From Erwinia aphidicola (GTDB taxonomy: Bacteria; Pseudomonadota; Gammaproteobacteria; Enterobacterales; Enterobacteriaceae): 64,000 bases of DNA. How positions within the stretch are numbered: the stretch's first letter is position 1; each line of letters starts with the position of its first letter. This document shows positions 53,278-60,150 of this stretch, one piece after another. The notes below the pieces were generated by a model. That model made no database searches. It was given only the letters and a program-made list of their open reading frames with translations, and was not told the origin of the DNA. The stretch covers positions 1 through 64,000 of the forward strand of contig NZ_JACXBP010000013.1 in the NCBI RefSeq assembly GCF_014773485.1, given 5' to 3'. The position numbers and the translations under genes are program-made.

Positions 53278-54015
53278 ATGGCTTTTCTGGATCTATGCGA
53301 AATTAAAAACTCAAACCGCGAGCAAATTGAAGGATTTCCAACTGGACGCCTGCTGATAAAAAATTACTCTATGTCCTACCTTAGAAAAAATGAGGCGCTG
53401 CTCATTGAAGGAATTCATCAGTTTTCTTCTCTTGTAGCAGAAAGTGTATTTGGTAAACATCCGGATAGCGTTTTCATTCCTGTAATGATTAAAAATATGG
53501 ATATTAATAATCCGATGAATCTGGAAAAAGTGGTTCTCAAAGGAGAGATGATTTCATCTGGTGAATTTATACATGTCAGAACAACGCAGATAGTTTCAGA
53601 TCAGATATCAGGACGTGCAGATTTTTTTCTAAAAAAGATACAACTCACTAACGATAATGCATCAGTTGATAAGCTTAGTTATGGTTCTGATTTGTTTAAT
53701 ATAGTTGAAGTTGAAAAATTAAAGGATAGGTTACTTATCAGATTTAAAATCAATGAATTCCATCACATACTCAAGAATCATTTCTCTGGCTATCCTGTTT
53801 GTCCGGCCTCTTTAATCATTGAGTTTATTAGTGATATTTTATTAAATTACGGATTCAATGCGCATTTTCAAGTCCACAATGCTAAATTCTTAAACCCCCT
53901 GCAACCTTGCAATGAATATGAATTGGAAATGCAGCTTTCTGAATCAGCTGTCTCATTCATTATCACAGGTCCGGAACAGATCAGGCTTACAGCAGGTAAA
54001 TTGATTTATCAGTAA
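53278..54015 (+). CDS. Double-hotdog 3-hydroxyacyl-ACP dehydratase-like protein
   Basis: A 245-residue protein whose C-terminal half matches the FabA/FabZ hotdog. NHFSGYPVCPASLIIEF carries His168 and Glu182 at the 14-residue spacing of the FabZ catalytic dyad, followed by FLNPLQPCNEYELE like the FabZ KFLxPVxPGD block. The N-terminal half looks like a second, non-catalytic hotdog (VMIKNMDINNPMNLEKVVLK). It would dehydrate 3-hydroxyacyl-ACP to enoyl-ACP and so complete the set with the ketoreductase. It is divergently transcribed, with AAGGA before the ATG. Confidence 0.72.
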   Translation: MAFLDLCEIKNSNREQIEGFPTGRLLIKNYSMSYLRKNEALLIEGIHQFSSLVAESVFGKHPDSVFIPVMIKNMDINNPMNLEKVVLKGEMISSGEFIHVRTTQIVSDQISGRADFFLKKIQLTNDNASVDKLSYGSDLFNIVEVEKLKDRLLIRFKINEFHHILKNHFSGYPVCPASLIIEFISDILLNYGFNAHFQVHNAKFLNPLQPCNEYELEMQLSESAVSFIITGPEQIRLTAGKLIYQ

Positions 54016-54025
54016 AAATTAAATC

Positions 54026-54048
54026 AACAGTATGTAAAAACTGTTTTA
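54026..54048 (+). terminator. Weak terminator-like hairpin after the dehydratase gene
   Basis: AACAGT pairs with ACTGTT around an A-rich loop, followed by TTAG, 10 bp after the stop. A second hairpin (GGCGA/TCGCC) lies near 54117. Neither has a strong T run. Confidence 0.35.
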
Positions 54049-54185
54049 GAGATGTCAAACATCCATTAAGAGTGCATACAAAAAGAACAATCCACAGGAG
54101 ACATGTTTTCATTGTCCGGCGAGTTTTTTCGCCAGTTATTCTGACCCGTCATATCTGCAAGCTGAACGATGACCGGCACCAGGTA

Positions 54186-54389
54186 AAAAAAAAGACCTGC
54201 CATCTGGCAGGTCTAAATATCAGGTCGGTTAGGACAACCGATTGGTACCCGACTCAACGTTTTGCCCGATAAATCCAATAAGGCGTAAGCGATATTGGCT
54301 GGCTGGACAACAGGTACCGTAATGTGGCTCTGCATCATTCCCAGGTTTATGAAGCGTTAGCAAACATAAGAGGTGGAATGAGCATCTAC
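54186..54389 (-). ncRNA. glmZ: GlmZ small regulatory RNA
   Basis: The minus strand from 54389 begins GTAGATGCTCATTCCACCTC, then TTATGTTTGC, nearly identical to the start of E. coli GlmZ. ATAAACC and GGAATGATGCAGAGCC keep the stem-loop region, with the glmS-pairing segment in the lower half (AAAACGTTGAG, CGGTTGTCC). It ends in a terminator, GACCTGCC/GGCAGGTC then nine U. GlmZ activates glmS translation with Hfq and is cleaved by RNase E with RapZ. About 204 nt against 207 in E. coli. Position between hemY and the tRNA operon also fits E. coli. Confidence 0.93.
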
Positions 54390-54401
54390 AGGGATAGTAT
54401 T

Positions 54402-54416
54402 GCATATGCCGTGCCA
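54402..54416 (-). promoter_or_regulatory. Sigma54 promoter of glmZ, overlapping a sigma70 -10
   Basis: On the minus strand TGGCACGGCATATGC fits the sigma54 consensus TGGCAC-N5-TTGC with one mismatch, ending about 13 bp before the GlmZ start. AATACT just downstream could be a sigma70 -10. Overlapping sigma70/sigma54 promoters are known for glmZ in enterics. Confidence 0.75.
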
Positions 54417-54503
54417 GAATGGTATTTCTCTGCTTCTCAATATTCTATCTCTATGATTTATCGATATTTAAAATTTAAGATTGCTATAACCGCTCAGGGT
54501 TGC

Positions 54504-54617
54504 TGTCGTTAAAAACCCACATCCCCCTCTTCCCTGCGTCGCTGATTAGAGACAAGTAAAGCAAAGTCAGGTAAACACATTTTAAAACAAGTGGTTAGAT
54601 GTCTCCGAACAGAGACG
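54504..54617. promoter_or_regulatory. Three GlrR-like activator sites upstream of glmZ
   Basis: Matches to TGTC-N10-GACA, each with one mismatch, are at 54504-54521 (TGTC...CACA), 54537-54554 (CGTC...GACA) and 54600-54617 (TGTC...GACG), about 115-230 bp upstream of the RNA start. This reproduces the three GlrR sites described for E. coli glmY and glmZ. The AT-rich stretch between them and the promoter (54440-54480) is a plausible IHF region. Confidence 0.65.
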
Positions 54618-54702
54618 AACTGATAATGCGTGGAGTGATAATATCGGGACGGGTCCGCTGCACAGGCACTTCTTCACGGAAAGAAAGGAGGGAAGGTCAT
54701 CT

Positions 54703-54766
54703 CTACAGACGAAAAAAAACCTGCTTTTTCAAGCAGGTTTCTTAAATTGATCGGCGAGAGAGGATT
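54703..54766. repeat. 64-bp direct repeat, left copy (tRNA-Pro 3' end plus terminator)
   Basis: Identical to 54862-54925 except at 54750 (A against G). It contains a terminator for minus-strand transcripts (54712-54739) and the last 19 bases of tRNA-Pro including a mutated CCA (54748-54766). Confidence 0.92.
54748..54766 (-). pseudogene. tRNA-Pro 3' fragment
   Basis: Only the 3' acceptor and part of the T arm of tRNA-Pro remain (AATCCTCTCTCGCCGATCA on the minus strand). It is the remnant of a duplication event of the tRNA 3' end and is not a functional tRNA. Confidence 0.85.
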
Positions 54767-54861
54767 GCGGCTCTGCGAGCCGCCCTGCGGGCCGTTGCTA
54801 AAGCAACGCTGTCTCGCTGCGCTCGGCTCAAACCTCCTTCGGAGGTTCTCATCCTCATTGG
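54767..54861. other. Spacer with three perfect hairpins between the repeats
   Basis: This 95 bp contains GCGGCTC/GAGCCGC (54767-54783), CGTTGC/GCAACG (54793-54808) and AACCTCC/GGAGGTT (54831-54847). It holds no gene. The dense short palindromes look like a repeat-family insertion or processing element next to the tRNA operon; I cannot name the family. Confidence 0.6.
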
Positions 54862-54925
54862 CTACAGACGAAAAAAAACCTGCTTTTTCAAGCAGGTTTC
54901 TTAAATTGGTCGGCGAGAGAGGATT
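54862..54925. repeat. 64-bp direct repeat, right copy
   Basis: Contains the terminator of the tRNA operon (54871-54898: AACCTGCTT/AAGCAGGTT followed by T on the minus strand) and overlaps the last 19 bases of the intact second tRNA-Pro. Confidence 0.92.
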
Positions 54926-54983
54926 CGAACCTCCGACCCACTGGTCCCAAACCAGTTGCGCTACCAAGCTGCGCTACTCGCCG
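54907..54983 (-). tRNA. tRNA-Pro (anticodon UGG), second copy
   Basis: A 77-nt cloverleaf starting CGGCGAGTAGCGCAGC on the minus strand, anticodon loop TTTGGGA (UGG), T loop GGTTCGAATCC and an encoded CCA. It is identical in sequence to the copy at 55073-55149. Confidence 0.95.
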
Positions 54984-55040
54984 AATACTTCTTTTTGCCA
55001 CTACTTTTCTTATCGTTGCCCAAACCTTCAGGTTTTAAGC

Positions 55041-55063
55041 AAAAACCCCGCAGTACAGCAGGG
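55041..55063 (-). terminator. Terminator-like hairpin between the two tRNA-Pro genes
   Basis: On the minus strand CCCTGC/GCGGGG with loop TGTACT, then five T. It resembles an original operon end, with the second tRNA-Pro placed beyond it. Readthrough or processing would be needed to express the second copy. Confidence 0.55.
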
Positions 55064-55072
55064 TCTTAAAAT

Positions 55073-55149
55073 TGGTCGGCGAGAGAGGATTCGAACCTCC
55101 GACCCACTGGTCCCAAACCAGTTGCGCTACCAAGCTGCGCTACTCGCCG
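55073..55149 (-). tRNA. proM: tRNA-Pro (anticodon UGG), first copy
   Basis: A 77-nt cloverleaf with anticodon UGG and encoded CCA, fourth gene of the Arg-His-Leu-Pro operon, matching E. coli proM in place and sequence. Confidence 0.96.
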
Positions 55150-55182
55150 AATACTGCTGGCACTTCTTTGCTACAGATTTTG

Positions 55183-55269
55183 TGGTGCGAAGAGAGGGAC
55201 TTGAACCCTCACGTCCGTTAAGACACTAACACCTGAAGCTAGCGCGTCTACCAATTCCGCCACCTTCGC
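55183..55269 (-). tRNA. leuT: tRNA-Leu (anticodon CAG)
   Basis: An 87-nt class II tRNA starting GCGAAGGTGGCGG on the minus strand, anticodon CAG, with a long variable arm and encoded CCA. It matches E. coli leuT by position. Confidence 0.95.
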
Positions 55270-55295
55270 ATACGACAAAATCTTTACTAAAAATC

Positions 55296-55371
55296 TGGGG
55301 TGGCTAATGGGACTCGAACCCACGACAACTGGAATCACAATCCAGGGCTCTACCAACTGAGCTATAGCCAC
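55296..55371 (-). tRNA. hisR: tRNA-His (anticodon GUG)
   Basis: A 76-nt tRNA (GTGGCTATAGCTCAG...), anticodon GTG and encoded CCA. The preceding template base (55372) also gives G, supplying the G-1 that RNase P retains on tRNA-His. Confidence 0.96.
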
Positions 55372-55452
55372 CATACCTGATTTCTTTACTTCTTTTCACT
55401 ACTGACTAACGCGGTAAATGTTACCACCGCCGCTCATTGCGCACAAAATTCA

Positions 55453-55529
<77 letters not shown>

Positions 55530-55550
55530 GTAGCGCCGTTGCGGATGTGC

Positions 55551-55579
55551 ATACTACGGACGGGAGCCTTACCTGTCCA
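55551..55579 (-). promoter_or_regulatory. Promoter of the tRNA operon
   Basis: On the minus strand TGGACA (55579-55574), 17 bp, TAGTAT (55556-55551), followed by a GC-rich discriminator typical of stable-RNA promoters. yifK, found upstream in E. coli, is absent. Confidence 0.75.
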
Positions 55580-55707
55580 GTGCTTTTTTCACAAAAAAAC
55601 GCGTTTGATTACGCTTTGTGCATTCCGTCTAAAGTCACAGCGTTTTTCTGCCTCTTTGTGGCAAAAAAGCCACTAAAAAGCCAGGTTAGTGAAAAATGTC
55701 TCTGGCG

Positions 55708-56448
55708 TTAAAGATCGCCGCGCCAGTGATATTTAAGGTATTTCAGCAGTCGCAGCTGGCGCTTAAGTCGTGAAGGCTGCGACAGAAGGCGGTAAAGCCA
55801 CTCCAGACCCATTTTCTGCCATATCTTTGGCGCACGCTTCACGTGGCCGGTAAACACGTCGTAGGTACCGCCTACACCCATATACAGCGCATCCGGGTAA
55901 ACGGCTTTACAGTCGCGCATCAGGATCTCCTGGCGCGGCGAGCCCATCGCGACGGTCACCAGCTTTGCGCCGCTGGCCTGAATGCGGGCAACGAGCGCAT
56001 CACGGTCGGCGGGGGTGAAGAAGCCGTCCTGAGCGCCAACGATATTCACATTCCAGCGGCGGCGCAGCTGGTCCTGAGTCTGCGCCAGCACCGACTCCCG
56101 CCCGCCAATCAGAAACACTGGAGTACCTTCGCGCCCGGCGCGCTCCATCAACGCTTCCCACAGATCGGCGCCGGCAATACGTGACACGTCGGCCTGCGGA
56201 TACTTCTTGCGGATCGAACGTACAATACTGATGCCGTCGGCATACTTATATTCTGCCGCAGCAATCAGCTCAGCCACTGCCGCATCTGCTTCAGCCGTCA
56301 GCACTTTCTCGGCGTTGATAGCCACCAGCGTGCCGGTTTTCAGCTTACCGTCGTGATTGAGGTAGTCGACAAACTGCGCCATATCACTAAAGCCTGACAG
56401 CGTAATGCCGCGAATCTGATAGTGCGGCACGGTTACAGGGGCATTCAT
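55708..56448 (-). CDS. wecG: UDP-N-acetyl-D-mannosaminuronic acid transferase (ECA lipid II synthase)
   Basis: WecG adds ManNAcA to lipid I in enterobacterial common antigen synthesis. It is a 246-residue WecG/TagA/CpsF-family glycosyltransferase of E. coli length. VAINAEKVL (near residue 42), the DGISIVRSIRKKYP block, VFLIGGRESVLAQTQ and the C-terminal MGSPRQEI, MGVGGTYDVFTGHVKRAP and GLEWLYRLLSQPSR are conserved. It is the last gene of the wec operon here, before the tRNA genes. Confidence 0.95.
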   Translation of the reverse strand: MNAPVTVPHYQIRGITLSGFSDMAQFVDYLNHDGKLKTGTLVAINAEKVLTAEADAAVAELIAAAEYKYADGISIVRSIRKKYPQADVSRIAGADLWEALMERAGREGTPVFLIGGRESVLAQTQDQLRRRWNVNIVGAQDGFFTPADRDALVARIQASGAKLVTVAMGSPRQEILMRDCKAVYPDALYMGVGGTYDVFTGHVKRAPKIWQKMGLEWLYRLLSQPSRLKRQLRLLKYLKYHWRGDL

Positions 56449-56482
56449 CGGGATTTCCTTGAGGTCATAAGCAAAACAAAGG

Positions 56483-57829
56483 CTACTGCTGTGGTGACAG
56501 CGGTCGGCTAGTCGACCGCGGACGGACTAATCCGGCCACATCCAACAGCCAGTACAGCAGCTTAGCGGCCACTACGCAGGCAGCAAAAATAATACAGAAA
56601 AACACCACGCGTGAAGCAAACGCATCCAGCCCCTCACGCGCCAGCACGATCATGTTAAACACCGCGCCAAAACAGAAGCTTTGCAGAATTGCGGCTTTAT
56701 AGCGATTAGGTTCATGGCGGCCTTTGTCATACAGCCAGTCAAACCATTTGATAATCATGCCGACGGCAACCGCACCCAGTGGGATAAACAGCGCACCGCC
56801 CATCACCACCAGTGAGCCAATCAGCGTGGGGGAAATCGCCAGGCCAGAGTGGTTATCCAGCACTTCCCAGGTAAAGTAGTTCGCGCTGTTAAGCACTTCT
56901 GTTGGCCGCCCGTGCCACAGCCAGCTGGGGATAAACACATAGAAATCGCGCCAGATTGGGGCCAGCCCCTGAAAATCAATCTTGTCGTAGTTTTGCAGCA
57001 GCAGGCCGAGATTCTCCCAGGGGGAGAAGGTATCCCGCGTCAGATAGAGGAAAGTGTAGAACGCCTCCGGACCGCTAACGTCGAGGTTATAGCGCTTAAG
57101 CGCCAGCCAGAACATGCCAACAATGCCACCCACACCCGCCAGCACCAGCATCCACAGCGTGATCCAGCCGCGAATAATGCCGATAAACAGAAACAGGGCG
57201 AAGGCGATGATGATATTGGCGCGCGTGCCGCCGACGATGGTGTAGGTCAGCAGACCAAAGCCGACGGTGGCAACGAGGAAGAACAGCCAGCCGCGTAAAT
57301 CCTGCTTAAGGAAGTAAACCACCAGCATCGCCGGAATAAAGAAGTAGAAGAAGCGCTTGAGCGCCACGCCGGAGACATCCGCAGAGAAAATCTGGCTGTA
57401 ACTGTGCAGCTTAAACAGCAGAAAGCCGTTATGCATAAAGAACACGCTGACGGTGCCCAGCGCCACCAGAGCCATCAGCCCCCAGCTCAGGTGGGCTTCA
57501 ATACGGTTGATGGTAAATATCTGTCGTGCAGGAGCCGTGCTGCGCGCGCGCAGCCGGGTTTTGTAGCTGACATAGTAGATGGCATAGAAACAGCCCGCCG
57601 ACAGCAGCGCCTGTAACAGATACTCTGGCGGCACCACCTGCACGTCAAAGCCAAATACCAGCAGGCAAGTCAGCGGAAAACCAAAGAAGAAAGTCAGCAA
57701 AAACAGCAGTGAGAAGAAGACGTTAAAGTTGAAGCGCACGCGCCTGAACTCTCGCCATGTCAGCGTCAGGATAAATCCGCCGCAGCACAGGTACACGACC
57801 AGCAGACCGGCAAACTCTAATAAGGTCAT
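56483..57829 (-). CDS. wzyE: Enterobacterial common antigen polymerase
   Basis: WzyE polymerises ECA trisaccharide repeat units on the periplasmic face. It is a 448-residue protein (450 in E. coli) with about ten transmembrane segments and a large periplasmic loop. FEGLAPIWRDFYVFIPSWLWHGRPTEVLNSANYFTWEVL (near residue 270, split here by FIPSWLW) is highly characteristic of WzyE. It overlaps wecF by 4 bp and lies 34 bp upstream of wecG. Confidence 0.94.
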   Translation of the reverse strand: MTLLEFAGLLVVYLCCGGFILTLTWREFRRVRFNFNVFFSLLFLLTFFFGFPLTCLLVFGFDVQVVPPEYLLQALLSAGCFYAIYYVSYKTRLRARSTAPARQIFTINRIEAHLSWGLMALVALGTVSVFFMHNGFLLFKLHSYSQIFSADVSGVALKRFFYFFIPAMLVVYFLKQDLRGWLFFLVATVGFGLLTYTIVGGTRANIIIAFALFLFIGIIRGWITLWMLVLAGVGGIVGMFWLALKRYNLDVSGPEAFYTFLYLTRDTFSPWENLGLLLQNYDKIDFQGLAPIWRDFYVFIPSWLWHGRPTEVLNSANYFTWEVLDNHSGLAISPTLIGSLVVMGGALFIPLGAVAVGMIIKWFDWLYDKGRHEPNRYKAAILQSFCFGAVFNMIVLAREGLDAFASRVVFFCIIFAACVVAAKLLYWLLDVAGLVRPRSTSRPLSPQQ

Positions 57830-58902
57830 GCGCTCTCCCCTTCCACCGTTTGCAGCGCCTGTTGCCAGCCCGCCAGATAGCCCGGCTCGAAAAAGGCGAT
57901 GCGGCTCTTATCCAGGCTCTGCAACTGACGCCGCGCCTCCGCGACCGTGGCCGCATCCAGCGCATCGCCGTTGAACAGCACCGGCACCTGCTGTTCAGCC
58001 AGATCCTGCCAGAACGGGTTTTTGCGGTTCAACACAAACGGCACGTTGGCCTGCATCAGCAAACACAGCGTGCCGATCCCCTGCTGCCGCTCGAAGATAA
58101 AATAGCCGAGGTGACAGCGAGACAGCAGCTGTAAATAGTTATCGAACGCCAACTTTTCCGTCAACAGCTGCACGTGACCCGGCGCAAAAAGCGCATCCGC
58201 AGCCGCACGCACGCGCCCGATGTAGGCGTCATTGTTGGCCGGGTAGCCCAGCGGCACCAGCACCTGCACCCCATTGCCGAACTGCTGATGGATCTCCTCT
58301 AACGCCTGAATATGACGATTGCTGGCATCCCCGGAATTACCGAGCAGGATGGTCAGCGGGCCGTCAGCAGCCTGGCTTTCCGGCACGCTATCCGCCAGCC
58401 GGGTCGGGAAGTAGAGCAGCGATGCCGGCACGCGCGGGCAGCGCTGGTGAAAGTGATTGATGTCGCCACGGGTGGCAAACACATGCCCCACGCGTTTTTG
58501 CGCCTGGCGCCGCAGCATATAGAACAGACGAAACTTCAGGCTGGCCGCATCTTCATACAGATCGGCCCCCCAGATATGCCAGTAAAACTGCTGGCGTGCG
58601 ATCTTGCCCGCCAGCAGGGCCAGCCACAGGCGTGGATTGAACTGCCCGTGGCAGAAGAAGCGCGTGCTGCGCTGCTGGCTGGCGGTAGCAATCGTCGTCT
58701 GCGCCAGCTCCGCCTTGCTTGAGAACAAGCGAATAGCCAGCTGCGGATACTGCCCAGCCAGGGTGGCCTGCCCGCTCACCACCCAAAACTCACGCGGCGT
58801 TGAAGATGGGGCAACTTCATGTAAAACCTGGTTAAAAAAGCCCAGCACCGTCGCGTTGTGATGCGGAATATCTGAGCCTAAAAGATGAATTACTCTGGTC
58901 AT
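57826..58902 (-). CDS. wecF: TDP-N-acetylfucosamine:lipid II N-acetylfucosaminyltransferase
   Basis: WecF (RffT) adds Fuc4NAc to complete the ECA trisaccharide lipid III. The 358-residue GT56-family protein begins TRVIHLLGSDIPHHNATVLG and has WHIWGADLYE (near residue 127), LLGNSGDASNRHI (near residue 200) and YFIFERQQGIGTLCLL (near residue 275), which line the donor site. Start and stop overlap the neighbours by 4 bp. Confidence 0.95.
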   Translation of the reverse strand: MTRVIHLLGSDIPHHNATVLGFFNQVLHEVAPSSTPREFWVVSGQATLAGQYPQLAIRLFSSKAELAQTTIATASQQRSTRFFCHGQFNPRLWLALLAGKIARQQFYWHIWGADLYEDAASLKFRLFYMLRRQAQKRVGHVFATRGDINHFHQRCPRVPASLLYFPTRLADSVPESQAADGPLTILLGNSGDASNRHIQALEEIHQQFGNGVQVLVPLGYPANNDAYIGRVRAAADALFAPGHVQLLTEKLAFDNYLQLLSRCHLGYFIFERQQGIGTLCLLMQANVPFVLNRKNPFWQDLAEQQVPVLFNGDALDAATVAEARRQLQSLDKSRIAFFEPGYLAGWQQALQTVEGESA

Positions 58903-60149
58903 ACTCGTCTACGATAGATAATAAAAACGCCAGCACAGAGTGCAAAGTAAGCGACATAGGTCGCCATATACGCCTGAGCTGCGCCTGCTGCGCCGTGCAG
59001 CGGGATCAGCCAGCGGGAAAAACCGGTCAGCAGCGCAAACTGGCTGACCTCGGTAAGAATATAAAAACGCAGTGACGCTTTGGCGATCACCAGGTAACCA
59101 AATACGTAGCAGCCGACTTTCAGCACATCGCCAATCAGCTGCCAGACAAACAGGTCACGCATGCCGGTGAACTGGCTGGAGAACAGCAGCCAGATGGCAA
59201 AGTCGCGCAGCAGCCAGACGCTGAAGCTGACCGCAGCGACGGCGGGCAGGACGAAGCGCAGCGACTTGAGGATCTCACGCGAAATCTCGGCCTTCGTCTG
59301 CAGGCGGGCCAGCGTAGGTAGCAGATAGACGCTGAACGAGGCGGTAATAAACTGCAGGTAGGCATCCGAAATACTGCTCACCCCCTGCCACAAACCAACC
59401 TGCTCCCAGCCCGCGTGCTGCGCCAGCAGGTTACGCATCATCATCCACGCCACCGGCAGCGTGACTGCGGTGATCAGCGCCATCAGCGTAAACTTACCCA
59501 GGCTGCGCGCATACTCTGGCCGCCACTGCGGCAGCAGATAGCGCATCGGCAAATGGCCGCGCCGCGCCAGTAGCCACACCGCAGGCACCACGACCAGAGC
59601 CGGGACCATGGCCAGACCCACCAGCGCGCCGCTATAGCCGCCGAGCCAGTAGCAGACAAACCACGCGGCCACCCCGATCGCGCTGCCGACAATCAGCGCC
59701 AGCGCGTTGCCTGCGGCATCGCGGAAGCCTTTCATGATCGCCAGCGCGAGATTAGCCCAGGCAATGCCCATCTGCAGAAAGGCGACGATGCGGATCACCT
59801 GTTGATACTGCTCGTGGCCAAACAGCGCCCGGCTTATCGGCGCAGCAAACAGCAGGAATACGGCAGCCAGCAGCAGGGAGAATCCGAGCACCATCGCCGA
59901 GGCCGTGCCAAGAACCACGCGGAGTTCTGCTGGCTGCTGCTGAGTCTGCGCGACATATTTGGTCACGCCGTTGAAAATTCCGGCCCCCGCCAGCACGCCA
60001 AGCACGGTGATCAGCTGGCGGAAGTTACCCGCCTGCCCAACGCCCGCAGGTCCGTACGTCACTGCCAGCATTTTTACCACCAGCAGCCCGGCAGCAATCT
60101 TTACCAGTGTGGAAACGGCCGTCCACACCGACGCTTTTGCCAGTGACAT
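58899..60149 (-). CDS. wzxE: ECA lipid III flippase
   Basis: WzxE moves undecaprenyl-linked ECA units across the inner membrane. It is a 416-residue MOP-superfamily flippase, the E. coli length, with about twelve hydrophobic helices. It starts MSLAKASVWTAVSTLVKIAA and contains GPAGVGQAGNFRQLITVL and GWEQVGLWQGVSSISDAYLQ (near residue 250), both typical. It lies between wecE (1 bp gap) and wecF (overlap). Confidence 0.95.
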   Translation of the reverse strand: MSLAKASVWTAVSTLVKIAAGLLVVKMLAVTYGPAGVGQAGNFRQLITVLGVLAGAGIFNGVTKYVAQTQQQPAELRVVLGTASAMVLGFSLLLAAVFLLFAAPISRALFGHEQYQQVIRIVAFLQMGIAWANLALAIMKGFRDAAGNALALIVGSAIGVAAWFVCYWLGGYSGALVGLAMVPALVVVPAVWLLARRGHLPMRYLLPQWRPEYARSLGKFTLMALITAVTLPVAWMMMRNLLAQHAGWEQVGLWQGVSSISDAYLQFITASFSVYLLPTLARLQTKAEISREILKSLRFVLPAVAAVSFSVWLLRDFAIWLLFSSQFTGMRDLFVWQLIGDVLKVGCYVFGYLVIAKASLRFYILTEVSQFALLTGFSRWLIPLHGAAGAAQAYMATYVAYFALCAGVFIIYRRRV

Positions 60150-60150
60150 A

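Noticed and set aside
54324..54512. A 62-codon plus-strand frame
   Set aside because: It lies across the GlmZ 5' end, sigma54 promoter and a GlrR-like site; no ribosome site and no protein-like composition.
54747..55229. A 160-codon plus-strand frame across the tRNA genes
   Set aside because: It runs antisense through two tRNA-Pro genes and part of tRNA-Leu, and its apparent internal repeats are just the two identical tRNAs.
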